Assembly: GCA_012064385.1 (NCBI GenBank)
Contig: QRDG01000139.1
Location: forward strand, 1-64,000
Reading direction: 5' to 3'
DNA length: 64,000 nucleotides
DNA from: Puccinellia tenuiflora
Lineage: Eukaryota > Streptophyta > Magnoliopsida > Poales > Poaceae
Shown here piece after piece: positions 34,365-45,387 of the stretch (position 1 is the stretch's first letter; each line of letters begins with the position of its first letter). The notes under the pieces are model-generated. The model saw only the letters and a program-made list of their open reading frames with translations, was not told the DNA's origin and did no database searches. A program made the position numbers and the translations under genes.

Positions 34365-35417
34365 TTACAAGCCTTTTTTCAAGGAAGTGGCTTGGGCCTT
34401 GAGCTCTCCTCTTTTCTCTACATGGTTAGTGACAACACAAGTACTAGATGAGGTAGATGCATCAATGTTTGAGCAACAAGGCAAAGCAAATAATTCATCA
34501 CAAGATGTACCAACATTTTTAGTGGATGAACTACTAGGACTAGCACATGGCATTTTAGCATTTTTAGTTGAAGTTGTGATATTATCCACATGAGGCTCAC
34601 TAGATGTTACCTTTGAAGTGATGACCTCATGAGCTAACTTAAGACAAGTATAGGATGCTAGAAGTTCATCATTAGAGCTAGATAGCTTTTCATGATTTTC
34701 TTCCAACTTCCCATAGGATGCTAGAAGATTATCATTAGAGCTAGATAGCTTTTCATGAATTGCTTCCAACTTCTCATACTTGCTAGTTAGCAACTCAAGT
34801 TGAGCCCTTAGCTCAACATTCTCCTTCAAAGTGGATGCTTCACAAGAAATGGAATTAGTAGCACAAGCATCATTAACTTTAGGAATAGAAGAAGAAATCT
34901 TATCAAGCTCATTATTTAATCTAGCATTTTCCATTTTAAACACTTTATATTTTGCATGAGCATGATCACGTTCTTTAATGATTTTAGCAATTATTTCATT
35001 ATGAGACTCCTCGATAGATTCTAGTTTCTCCTCTAGAGAAGCACAAGTCTCTTGCTCTTCCTCAAGAACATCTTCTAACGATGCTTTCTCCATAGCATCA
35101 TCTCTTTCAATCTTACCCTTTTCTTCAAGGCTTGCTTCCAAGGCCTCAATAGTTTCCCCACGCTCAATAAGAGTGCTCATGATTTCAAAGAGGTTAGCTT
35201 GGGCACTTTTATTGCTAGGAAGGGCTTTAAGAATCATAAGACCTTTATTTTGAAGAAGGGCATTAATTTTTTCCATATCATCTTCTTCATCATTATTATC
35301 ATTATCATTATCATTATTATTATCATCACTAGAAGAAGATTTAGCCATAAGGCAATGAGTGATGGATGAAGAAGAATAATTTATTTTTGAACTACTCAAG
35401 TTCAAATCTTGTTCCAC
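34365..35417 (-). CDS. Gag middle part of element E: acidic and coiled-coil region
   Basis: About 350 codons are open on the minus strand. An Asp/Asn/Glu tract (DDNNNDNDNDNNDEEDD) is followed by long heptad-rich helices with Glu/Lys/Leu, and an internal repeat of the KLSSSNDxLLASY type occurs twice (about residues 235-270). It ends with a Ser/Thr-rich segment. It is most likely the central coiled coil of the gag precursor. The join to the N-terminal part at 35417-35420 needs a frame change, and the first codon is not a true ATG context, so this is not an independent gene. Confidence 0.7.
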   Translation of the reverse strand: MEQDLNLSSSKINYSSSSITHCLMAKSSSSDDNNNDNDNDNNDEEDDMEKINALLQNKGLMILKALPSNKSAQANLFEIMSTLIERGETIEALEASLEEKGKIERDDAMEKASLEDVLEEEQETCASLEEKLESIEESHNEIIAKIIKERDHAHAKYKVFKMENARLNNELDKISSSIPKVNDACATNSISCEASTLKENVELRAQLELLTSKYEKLEAIHEKLSSSNDNLLASYGKLEENHEKLSSSNDELLASYTCLKLAHEVITSKVTSSEPHVDNITTSTKNAKMPCASPSSSSTKNVGTSCDELFALPCCSNIDASTSSSTCVVTNHVEKRGELKAQATSLKKGL

Positions 35418-35419
35418 AA

Positions 35420-36103
35420 TTAATTGATTTCCTCTACATTAATATTCATGCAAGAGTTAGAGGGAACACAAGCATTTTCATCATGGGAACAAGATAAAGC
35501 AAGCATATTATCATTATATTTATCTAAGCAATTTTTGGATGATATGCAAGGACTATCAACACTAGCATGTATGACATTTATAGTGCTAGAAGATTTTAAT
35601 TCCAAAGATGAGGCATTACAACAAGATAGCGATAAAAGATCATCATAAAAGATCTCACTATCAATATTGCAAAGCCTATCACTACTCACCATTACATTGG
35701 TTTGTGGCTTACCACATTTTGGTGAAGTAGATGAAGACGAGAGCTCGTCACGGCCGGAGGTGGAGGGAGAACAATCATCCTCCATAGAGTTGGACAAACC
35801 ATATCTATCTTGTAGCTTGGTCCAAAGATCATGAGCGTCCCGGAGAGGCATGATTGATTCAAAAACTACAACACTCACAAATTTGCAAAACTCATTAGAA
35901 GATAGAGCATCTAGATATAAGTTTTTCTCATCCTCTAAAGTCGTACTTTCATAATCCTTTGGAGGAGACAAACCTATATCTAAGATACGCTCAATATTGG
36001 GGTCCAAGACCCGTAAGTGACTAAGCATATGAGTTTTCCAAACATTAAAGTTTGTGCCATTGAATATAAACATGGAATTGTGTACTAAATCCCTAGATGA
36101 CAT
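35420..36103 (-). CDS. Gag N-terminal part of element E
   Basis: The ATG at 36103 is just downstream of the primer site. The product begins MSSRDLVHNSMFIFNGTNF and contains NVWKTHMLSHLRVLDP and the block DLWTKLQDRYG, typical of the DUF4219/UBN2 gag module of Copia elements. The distal half is Ser/Cys-rich. It stops at VEEIN just before the coiled-coil frame. It would assemble element particles. The upstream leader is very short, about 40 bases between the primer site and the ATG, unlike elements A to C. Confidence 0.8.
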   Translation of the reverse strand: MSSRDLVHNSMFIFNGTNFNVWKTHMLSHLRVLDPNIERILDIGLSPPKDYESTTLEDEKNLYLDALSSNEFCKFVSVVVFESIMPLRDAHDLWTKLQDRYGLSNSMEDDCSPSTSGRDELSSSSTSPKCGKPQTNVMVSSDRLCNIDSEIFYDDLLSLSCCNASSLELKSSSTINVIHASVDSPCISSKNCLDKYNDNMLALSCSHDENACVPSNSCMNINVEEIN

Positions 36104-36143
36104 CTTTACTCTCTAGGCGGTAAATCCAAACAAGAGAGACGAG

Positions 36144-36155
36144 GCTCTGATACCA
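36144..36155 (-). other. Primer binding site of element E
   Basis: The minus strand reads TGGTATCAGAGC, two bases after the 5' LTR end. Confidence 0.9.
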
Positions 36156-36157
36156 AT

Positions 36158-38246
36158 TGAAAGAACAAGCTATGCCCGGATGTCGTCTAGAGGGGGGGGG
36201 GGTGAATAGGTGATCAAAACTTTTTCTATTTAGGGGCTTGATAATTGCGGAATAAAACTAGGTGTTTAAATTAACAAGCCAACAACCTAAAATTCTAGGT
36301 TTACCTAAGTGCACCAACAACCTATGCTAAACAAGGCAAGTAACAAGGTGATAGCAAGATATAGACTTCAAGCACGATGGCTATCACAATGTAAATTTGC
36401 ATAAGAAAAAGCTCGGGTATAGAGATAACCGAGGCACGTGGAGACGAGGATGTATTCCCGAGTTCCTCCTTGTTAAGGGAGTACGTCTCGTTGGAGGGGT
36501 GTGAGCTCGCCACAAAAGGCCTACTCAAGATGCCACAAAGGCCTCACCCTATTCTCTGATGAACCGCACCCAAAGGTTTGGTTCACCTTCCACTATCGGA
36601 ATCCTTCGGGGCAGATTCCAGAGCCCTTACAACTTTTGGGGCACACACCCACAACTCAATTGGGGGCTCCCAAAGCGTGCCGAAGCTTCACAAGCCGAAG
36701 TCTTCACGGCACCACCGTCTAGGGTCCAATGACCCAAGAGTAACAAGCTCCCAACCTTCAATCCCACGAATCACCGTGGGGAGCACAACCCGATGCAACA
36801 AATGCAAAAGGGGAAGATCACACCAAGTGGTCAAATCCTTCACCCCAAAATCCAACCAAAGCAACTAATGCTATGGAGGTATTTAGGAGGAAGAACGGAG
36901 GAGAAACACCAAGAACTCCAAAATCTAGATCCCACAAGTTCCCCTCACTTAGAGGAGATTTTGATTGGTGGAGTAGTGGATCTAGATCTCCTCTCTTGTT
37001 TCCCTAAATTTGGGCAAGAATCATCGGAGGGATTAGGAGGAATCGAGCTCTCAAGTTTTGCAACAATGGAGGAGAGAGAGGGGAAAAAACTAGTTGAAAC
37101 AATGGGGAAGAAGCCCCTTTTATATGGGGCCTCAAAATGTGGCCGTTGGGGGGCAGAAAAGCTCCCAGCCCCGACAGCCCGGCCTAGGGCCGGCCTGGGG
37201 CCGGCCTGGCTGGGCAGGAACCCGAAGCGGCCGGCCTTGGCCCGGCCTGAGCCCGGCCTGGGCTGGCCAAACTGCAGAAAAACATCCAACATGAAAATAA
37301 ACATATTTTGATCATCCGAACTCCGTTTTCGATGTTCTTGGGCTCGTTGGAATCGCAACGAAAAGCTCTACAAGAATATACAGAGAAACATCATAGTCCA
37401 ACAAGGGAGAATTAAACCAAATGTGGAAAGGTAAAACCTTCTCTCGCAAACCGGAAATGTTATATCTTTTGCAAATGAAGTCCGAATGAAGTGAAACCAA
37501 TTTTGTTGGAAAGAGGACGACAAATGCTACCCTTGGAAATGGCAAACAAGTAATGGAGATTTCGCAAAAAAATGGAAGAGATAAACCTTCCGCACGGATG
37601 AACCGGCAAAATCTCCAATACCGAAAACGCAATAGGGAACGCATATGAAAACCGTTTTCGGTGAACTTAGCCTTGTCATGACAAGCACGACAAGCACCAA
37701 GACCACACCACGATAAGATACAAATAAGAACCAATAAAGATGATTGCATGGATGCAAAGATTTGTGCTCTCTACGACGATATGATCACGATATTCGGTCG
37801 AGAGCCCCTCTTGATAGTACGGTTATCTATCCTATAACCCGGTCTCTCACTAAACATCATGAGACCGGTAAAATAGAAACCCTATCAAGAACATACCTTT
37901 GCCTTGCGCATAAATCCACTTGAGGTCGATGAAGACGATCTTCATCTCCTCAAGACGCACCACCTTCCTCGATTGCGCTTCGGTGAAGATTCACTTGATG
38001 CTCCCCCATACATCAAGATGGGAGACGCTTTCTTCGGCATATCTTCACTTGGCCTTGAGTGATGATCAACCCGCACAAAGCCTTGATCAACACAAACTTT
38101 TCTTCTTCCCTTAACCTTGATTCCAACAAATGGAGATCAAGCAACTCAAATGGACACACCTATAAATATAGCTCAATGCAAATATTAGTCCATAGAGATT
38201 GTCATTAATTACCAAAACCATGCATGAGAGCGGCCATGCACTTTCA
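36158..38246 (-). repeat. 5' LTR of element E
   Basis: This is the transcribing LTR. Its ends are TGAAAG/CTTTCA. It has one fewer GGCCGGCCTGG unit (37180-37260) than the 3' LTR. Confidence 0.92.
37114..37127 (-). promoter_or_regulatory. TATA box of element E 5' LTR
   Basis: The minus strand reads CCCCATATAAAAGG, an excellent plant TATA context, upstream of the transcribed end of the LTR. Confidence 0.55.
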
Positions 38247-38251
38247 CATAG

Positions 38252-38850
38252 TCCCCATGCCGCTGGCGCCTTCCCCGTGCCAGCCCTTGGTGTGCGCTGC
38301 CCGCATCGCCGTCGGGTCCGATGATCAAATCGGTTCCTCGCCGTCGGCAGCCGCGTTGGGCCCGCTGCTGTTCACCTAGGCATGAGGACGCCCAAGAAGT
38401 ACTCCAGCAGCACGACGAGGGGCGCGTGGATGAGGCTGGAGGGGGACAAGTGGGCGGTGTAGCCACCGGCGGCTGGCCATGGCAGGGGAAGGGGTGCGCC
38501 AATCGAATTTGTGCAATGCGGCAGCCGGCAGGAAAGGGGAAGGAGCCAAGGAGGAGTTTGAGGGGAAGGTAGTCGTCTTGCATTCGGTGGTCAAAAGGGA
38601 AACCGACGTGCCATTGCGTACGTACCACGTGTTATATTCTTATCGGTGCGGACGGGAGAAGCAACCACATGCCCAAACCGGCCAAAACGAACGGATGATA
38701 TGGATTTATTGTTGATCCAACGAACAAAAAGCTAGTAAACCGGTGGATGAAGGAGAGCTCACCAATCTTAGGGAGCTTAGTATTTGGAGGGGATACCTGG
38801 CTGATCTGAACTTGACTGGGACTGGGCTGTCGACTTGGCTTTTAGGCCGG
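38252..38850. other. Unassigned sequence between element E and the CACTA element
   Basis: The first 350 bp are GC-rich, with a possible minus-strand peptide around LIHAPLVVLLEYFLGVLM (about 38380-38460) that I cannot identify. The rest is unremarkable. It continues 27680-28312 across E. It may be a gene relic. Confidence 0.35.
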
Positions 38851-38869
38851 GGTCACTACACCACATGCT

Positions 38870-39300
38870 CCAATCTAAGGCACTTTAAGTCAAAAAAATT
38901 CCTTTAATGATTTTTGAAGACAAAAATAAAAGTGCAGTTTTTACCCCGGTAGGGAAAGGTCTTTTATGTCACTTTTTAATAGTGCCTCCAAAAGTGATCT
39001 TTTGAGGCACTTTGGAGTGCCTCAAATAATATATCTTTTAAGCCACTTTTGAGTGCCTTCAAAAGTATATCTTGGGAGGCACTTTGGATTGCCTTAAAAA
39101 GTATACTTTAGAGGCAAGTTTGGAGTGCCTTGTAAAGTACACATAGGAGGCATTTTTGAAAACTGCCTTGAAAGATCACTTCTAGGGGCACTTGTAAACA
39201 TTGCCTCCAATAATTACATTTGAGGCACTTTTTTTATGGTGCCTCTAAAGGTCACTTATGGAGGCACCCATTTTAGTGCCTCAAATTTAAATAAAGGCAT
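38870..39300. repeat. CACTA left subterminal repeats
   Basis: About eight loosely repeated units of 50-60 bp contain GAGGCACTTT and its complement AAAGTGCCTC in alternating orientation, the typical transposase-binding arrangement of CACTA ends. Confidence 0.85.
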
Positions 39301-40095
39301 AATACAAATACCACAACATGTCACAGTAATATGATTCAGTTATAAGCATGTTTCAAAATCACAGTAAATAATCATGTTCCAATAGCACAGTCCAATATGG
39401 CAGTAATAAGCAGGTTCTAATATCACACTACAATATGACAGTAAATATCGTCGATGTGACGACATGCTTCGGTGCAACCGCTGAGTTCTTCGCCTCCTTC
39501 AATCATCAGACTCCTCAAATTCTGACTCCCTGTTAAAAAAACAAGCGCTCAGGCAATTGCATCATCCTCAAAAAGAAAATTGCACAAGGAACTTCAAGAT
39601 AAACAAATCCACAACATCTATCACAGCTATTACAGTAGACTAGTACATATCAGGCACACACAAAAAAGTTATTAAGTAGCATCCAGAAAGCCCTACTACC
39701 TTTTGGGCCTTCATAAATATTTAATAAATAACTTAATATCATACATAATTAGACATGGTAAACAATAAGAAAAATCATTTTTTATGTTTCATACGATTGG
39801 AACCACAACTAAAATAGTTCTTATTTGCATGTACTAATGCTGGAGCACACACAAACTAATTTGCATGCTTTGCTAGTTGCTACAAATATTATAAGAAACA
39901 TGCCACTTTACTATCTCCTACGAAGAAGCCTTATACATCTAAAAAAAGCCTTATAGAAATCTGAACTCTTTAGCTAAATAAACATGCCAAAATCTAAGAT
40001 TAAAGTGCAGATTATCCTCTGCACATATGGCTCGCTACTACCCCGCAACATGCTGAATCTGACAAGTGAGTACATTCAACAGATTTCGCGAAAAT
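39301..40095. other. CACTA interior, non-coding
   Basis: This is AT-rich sequence with no gene or recognisable repeat. Confidence 0.5.
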
Positions 40096-40904
40096 CATGG
40101 TTTTTAAGGCGGGTGAGGCGTCCTAAGGCAGAGGGGGGCGCCTCACCGCCTAGGCGGCTAAGGCGTAAGGCGAGGCGACGCCTTAGTTAATGGAGGTCGG
40201 CGGAGGAGGGGGTCGGAGGAGGAGGGGGAGGAGGCAGGGGTCGGAGGAGGAGGGGGTCGGAGAAGGAGAAGGAGAAGGAGGGAAGGAGGCAGGGGTCGGA
40301 GGAGGGGAGGAGGCCGCAGCTCACAGAGCAATGGAGGCGGCGGCGACTCGTCTGGGAAGACAGCACGAGTCTTCTCGTCCTCTCCTTCGTGAAGGTAACC
40401 GGCCCAATAGGCCCATTATGGAACCCTAGCTTCCATATAAAATCCTGAACGTCCATTCTCTCTAATCTGGACCGTCCATGCTCTCTTATATTCCTATCTC
40501 CTTTCACCTCCGTGACTCTTCGTGCTTCTCCCCGCCTGGCGGCACACGACCAGCTGCATCTCCTCCCCTCCTCCTCTCCTCCAATAGTCCCATCTACCAG
40601 CTGAGCCTATTGCTACCAGCTACCAGCTGCATCTCCTCCCCGCCTTCTTTGCGTAGCAATAGGCTTAGTCCACCTCTCCTCCCATCTCTCCTCCCTTTTC
40701 TGGAAGCAAACCGCCCTCCCGCTCGACCTGTCCGGCGATGACGAAGGCGTCCAAAAGCCACCAGAGCGACGCCTTCCCCGCCTAAGCGACGACTTGGACG
40801 CCTCACATGGCGAATCTGGACGCCTTTGACAAGAGCCTAAGGTGACGACGACGCCTTGCAGTCTCCGGGCGCTCTGGCGCCTAGGCGACGCCTTAAAAAC
40901 CATG
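40096..40904. mobile_element. hAT-like non-autonomous element (809 bp) nested in the CACTA element
   Basis: Perfect 16-bp terminal inverted repeats, CATGGTTTTTAAGGCG and CGCCTTAAAAACCATG, are flanked by GCGAAAAT (40088-40095) and ACGAAAAT (40905-40912), an 8-bp duplication with one mismatch. The ends are rich in GCCTAGGCG and AAGGCG words. The GC-rich centre has no recognisable transposase. Confidence 0.8.
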
Positions 40905-43080
40905 ACGAAAATTCCACATGAAACAGAGTTCAATACAGGTAGCTAGTTAGTTTTGTAATACCTGGTTTATGTCTCCCATGACGTGTGAGATGAACAAGAG
41001 TGCTTCCTTCAGGTTATCTGCACTCTCAGAGAACAAAAAGTTATCATCAATCTGGCAGACTATTGACTAGGCAACAATTATTAATCGCAAAATGCTGTAA
41101 ATTTTACTTAATATATCAAGGGCAGACAGTATACTCTGTTTTAATGTATCTTAATCACAAAAGCATATATAACTAGAATTCTCTACTTCCTAACCCTTAA
41201 CCAGCACTAACAATGAATGAAAGAGGACAAATACATTCAGGTTATATAAAGAACACATTACATTAGTAAGTAATTACGAACCACATGCCTCACAGATCAA
41301 TATTATCCAATCAGTACAATCAGATGATTCAATTAAACTTAACCATACCAAGAAAACTATTCCTAATTCACAACTTAGCTACAACCAGTTGCACATAATC
41401 CAAAAATGTAGCCAAATAATAAACATGGGATATTGAATTAATATTACTTTGTAATACTATGTCTTCAAACATGCCAATGAATGCAAGATAGGAGATATAC
41501 GAAACAGCTAAACTCTCTCAACTAAGGTTTGAACGACTACTCTGCACCCTGACAAAGATCATATGTAATAAACCGGAACAATAAATCATATGTAAATTAA
41601 TAGTTGGTAGTTAGCTATAAAGAGCTATGTGCAGAAAGACATACATTTCTTCACGGAAAACAATTTAACATAGATGCATGAACAAGAAAACCGTCTGGTC
41701 ATGAAAGAGACATACAAGGGAATGGTTCTACCCTTGCATGGGGCACAAAGGGAAGTGTTGTAGTATCATCAGGCCTTTAGCAGGTAAAGAAAAATCTCGT
41801 GTACAAAAAACCTTGCCTAGCACCCAATTTAAGCATAGGGCTATGAAAATATCTATTATTTTTTACTTGAGTGGCAGCTAATAGGAGGATAAAGTAAGTA
41901 AATTAATGGACGAACTGAAAATAAGAACATGAGTATTTAATTAGTAAATCAATTATAAAGTGGAGTAGTACAGTATATATTTGTCGCAGGTTGTCATAAA
42001 TATCGTACACGGATAAGAGAGGTTGTAGCAGTTGGTTTAATAAATCCTAACAACCAAAATCATCCCGTGATCTGCAAGAGGAGGAAACCGAGGACGACAT
42101 GGCCGCACGGGAGGCGGCCTGGCAAGCCGACGTCCGAAGCGGTTAGCTCCTACTATATTGTTAGCCGACTACTTTTCAGTTTTCAGAGACACGTGTATCT
42201 ATCTTTCAAAGAGAAAAGGTATTTTGTATCTAAGATGCGACCATATATGGTTCATGCCTGCAACCACCCAACTTAACAAGAAGTAGAACTAGCTAAAGTC
42301 CAATAACACGATGTTTCAATCGCCTAATTATATCAAGCACCACTTGAGCAACTAGCAAGTGTACCATGTGACAATGATTTGCACATCTCACTGGGTCACC
42401 TGTAGCTATCAGAAAAGATACTAGATGCCCCTTATGATTTTCCCTCTTCCTTTTAAAATGCATGTCCTTGTTGTCTATGTACAGTTATGCAACTTTAGGC
42501 ACTGATTTAAACAAAACTAATATGTTGTCCCCATGGAGATTATCTTAATAAAATTGTCACCGAAAGTATTTTCATAATACCAACCCTTTAATTTTTCTAG
42601 CATGATAGTATAAAACATAATGGTCAATGAAGTGATGCCAAATCATGGATACCATGCAAAGCAAAAATGACTCACATGAACCAACACAAAGATTTTTTGT
42701 TTGAATATTGTAAACCATCTATAACTTACTAACTATACTATAATTAACCTGGCAAACTATGGAAAGTAAAAGAAGTAGCCTAAGCATCAAATAAGAACTA
42801 CCCAAATGATTATCTACTGTTGAAATTATGATATCCATTCATTGTTCTACGATTATAGCCAGGTGGGATCCTATAGGAGATGCATGGATTATTGCTCCCA
42901 TTGCACTGGTACATAAAAATAAGGTACGCAAAAACTAAATGGTGCAGGTGCTAACTTAATTGTTAATATTCTTGTAGAACATCATGGCTCTAACCAGTTC
43001 ATTGCAAAACACGGCTCGAAGGCCGACTCACACCACGGCACGACGGCCGGATCACAAAGCAAAGCACTAGAGAGAGAGAG
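40905..43080. other. CACTA interior, non-coding
   Basis: This is about 2.2 kb of AT-rich sequence with only short frames. I see no gene or repeat structure in it. Confidence 0.5.
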
Positions 43081-43088
43081 CCGAGGAA

Positions 43089-43535
43089 CTACCTGAACGT
43101 AGACAAAGAAGATGCAACCACCGCTGCGGTTGTGGTGTGGTCAAACCACCGCCGTCCAGCAGCATCAGAACCCTGGTCATAGGCGAGGTAGACGAAGTAG
43201 TTGTGGACCAATCGGCTGCATAAACACCACCAGTACGTCACCGAGGCAGCAGAGCCGCTGTAGTCTGGAGACCTGGAGGAGCTCGAAGGCGTCGTGGCGG
43301 ACGAGCAGGGCCACGAATAGGAGGCAAGAGCGCCGCTGCAGAGCACCAACAGCGTGCAGCAGCAGCACCACCACCATCGTGCGGCCACCACACGGTCACG
43401 CCAAACTGTATGGTAACGAGGCGGCGAGGAGCAGGAGCACGGGGGGTCGACGAAGAGGTCGCAGGTAACGTGGGCGGGGGGCAGCTGGAGCCGTGGCGGC
43501 GCGGGAATCGCGACGGCGACCGAGCCGAACCCCAT
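43089..43535 (-). CDS. Unidentified GC-rich open frame inside the CACTA element
   Basis: It has 148 codons on the minus strand, starting MGFGSVAVAIPAPPRLQLPP. It has a Cys/Ser/Trp-rich middle with a hydrophobic stretch (WWCCCCTLLVLCSGALASY) and no domain I recognise. It is sharply GC-rich against the AT-rich CACTA interior and has a good ATG context, as a captured first exon of a host gene would. It may equally be a chance frame in captured sequence. Confidence 0.35.
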   Translation of the reverse strand: MGFGSVAVAIPAPPRLQLPPAHVTCDLFVDPPCSCSSPPRYHTVWRDRVVAARWWWCCCCTLLVLCSGALASYSWPCSSATTPSSSSRSPDYSGSAASVTYWWCLCSRLVHNYFVYLAYDQGSDAAGRRWFDHTTTAAVVASSLSTFR

Positions 43536-43827
43536 GGCTAGGGTTAGCCGCGGCGTCGCGCTTGGGGGTGTAACGGGGAGGCGCTGGTGGGGATCCGATG
43601 GACGGGCCCTAGGCGCAGCTTCCTGAGTGCGTGGCGGCGGCGAATGCGGCCGGCGTTGGCTGCGAAGTCGGCAGGCGGCGGCGGCGGCATCGGTGGAGAC
43701 AGGTCCGTGCGGGAGAATGAGAGAGACGTGAGAGAAGCTGGGCTATGTTGGGCTCGTCATGTACTACTTTATTTACTTTGAGTTTGAGGGCGCTCGTCCG
43801 TGTACTTTTTTTGGGTGTGACTAGTGC

Positions 43828-43866
43828 TCAGCCGACTGAGAATTAACTTAATTCTCAGTCGGCTGA
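43828..43866. repeat. Perfect 39-bp palindrome
   Basis: The 19-bp arms TCAGCCGACTGAGAATTAA and its exact complement are separated by one C. A diverged copy of one arm lies at about 45630-45655. Confidence 0.9.
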
Positions 43867-44101
43867 CGTCACTCGTATCAATTCGGTAATTTTGATCGAG
43901 CGTTCGATTCTGTCGCACTCGCACATTATTCCTAGTGAAAAACGATCTGTCTTTGACATGGGCTGAATTGCCTCATTTTTGTTGTTCATTCTGTTTGTTG
44001 GGCCTTTTCCAGCTTATGGGCTATTGTTTGTTTTTCCGTTCACTAGTTTGACATGGCTGTAGCCTGTAGGGTACGAGCATGGCATTTTTTTCGGAGGCGG
44101 C

Positions 44102-44440
44102 GTTTCGGGTTACGGGTACGTCTGCACCCGTTATGTAAATTTTTAATTTTTTAAACGTCAAAATATTCTAAAAAAAACCAGATATACATCAGGAAATTTT
44201 GTGTTAGCACAAAAAGTTTCGCGGTGAAAAGACATTTTTTGTGATCCGTGCAAAAAAGACAAAAACATGTCCCGTACAAAGTCATTTTGTATTGCCCGAA
44301 TTTATCTTTTTTACACAGCTCAAAAAAAATGTTTTTTCACCACGAAATTTTTTGTGCTAGCACAAAATGTCTTGAAGTATATGCAAAAAAATTATTTTGA
44401 ATTTTTGACATTTGGAAATTTGTCACCCACTACCCGAAAT
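44102..44440. mobile_element. Foldback MITE-like inverted repeat
   Basis: The arms of about 120-150 bp (44102-44250 and 44325-44440) are inverted. The core is TTTTGTGTTAGCACAAAAA against its complement, and the outer ends are TTTCGGGT and ACCCGAAA. It is non-coding. Confidence 0.65.
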
Positions 44441-44518
44441 GGATTTCCGATTTTTTTCCTTCATTTTTCTTAATAGAATAACATTGAAGAAATAAGAGAT
44501 AATTATTTTATTTTTTTC

Positions 44519-45150
44519 TCAGTTGCAACTTGACTTGCAACTAGAAAAAAAATCTTAGTTGCAACTCGACATGGAACTGAAAACAAATCTCAGTTACAAC
44601 TCAACCTGCAACTAGAAATAAATTTCTGTTGCAACTCGACCTGCAACTGAAAACTAATCTCGGTTGCAACTCGACCTGCAATTGGAAACAATTATCAGTT
44701 GCAACTCGACCTGTGACTGGAAACAAATCTTAATTGCAACTCGACCTGCAACTGAAACTAATATCAGTTGCAACTCGACCTGCAACTGGAAACAAATTGC
44801 AGTTCCAATTGGAACCAAATCTTAATTGCAAGCCGACTTGTAACTGGAAAAAAAAAATCTCAGTTGCAATTCGACTTGCAATTGAGAAAAATCTCAGTTC
44901 CAAAGCTTAGTTGCAACCCGACTTGCAACTGAGATTATCTCAGTTACAGGCCGACGTGCAACTGAAAAAATCACAGTTACAAATTGACTTGCAACTGAAA
45001 AAAATCTCAGTTGCAATCCGGCTTGCAAAAAAAAAAAAAAACTCGGTTGAAACCCAACTTGGAACTGAGAAAAAAATCTCAGTTGCAACGTGAGTTGCAA
45101 CTGAAAATAAATCGTAGTTGCAACCTCATATGCAACTGACTTGTAACTAA
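44519..45150. repeat. Minisatellite of about 36-bp hairpin-forming units
   Basis: About 17 degenerate units of the type CTCAGTTGCAACTCGACC plus TGCAACTGGAAACAAAT. Each unit contains CAGTTGCA and TGCAACTG as a perfect 8-bp inverted repeat around a short loop. Confidence 0.9.
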
Positions 45151-45339
45151 AAAAAATCTTAATTTATAAGCCGACTAAGAAAATAAAAAAAGGACACATA
45201 GAAAATTTCTATAACCACATCATTAAAAATTACCAAGAAAAACAACACAAGGAAGACTACCCAACCCCGCATGAGATTTAGTAAAGAAAATGGAAAATAT
45301 AAAGAGAGAAAAACAAAATAAATACAAGAAATAACAAAT

Positions 45340-45387
45340 AAATACAACAATAGCTTTTTTTTTTGCGAATGAAATACAACAATAGCT
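45340..45387 (-). mobile_element. Ultra-short retro-insertion (16 nt) with 16-bp target duplication
   Basis: AAATACAACAATAGCT occurs at 45340-45355 and 45372-45387, flanking TTTTTTTTTGCGAATG. On the minus strand the insert is CATTCGC plus poly(A), as left by a LINE-type event truncated almost completely. Confidence 0.8.

Larger units (their letters stand above)
28318..38246 (-). mobile_element. Complete LTR retrotransposon E (9.9 kb, minus strand), gag-like only
   Basis: Two LTRs of about 2.1 kb (28318-30416, 36158-38246), the primer site at 36144-36155, the polypurine tract at 30417-30432 and target duplication CATAG define an intact element read right to left. The LTRs differ at a few dozen sites plus a small repeat indel, roughly 1-2% by eye. 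The interior encodes gag-type proteins (33762-36103) in three frames. The remaining 3.3 kb (30433-33761) is AT-rich with no protease, integrase or reverse transcriptase. The Met-tRNA primer and gag type point to the Copia side. It appears non-autonomous. Confidence 0.9.
28313..38251. repeat. 5-bp target duplication of element E
   Basis: CATAG at 28313-28317 and 38247-38251 lies immediately outside the two E LTRs. Confidence 0.93.

Noticed and set aside
44519..45150. CRISPR-like array
   Set aside because: Units are degenerate, adjoin without unique spacers and sit in a plant CACTA element. It is a minisatellite.
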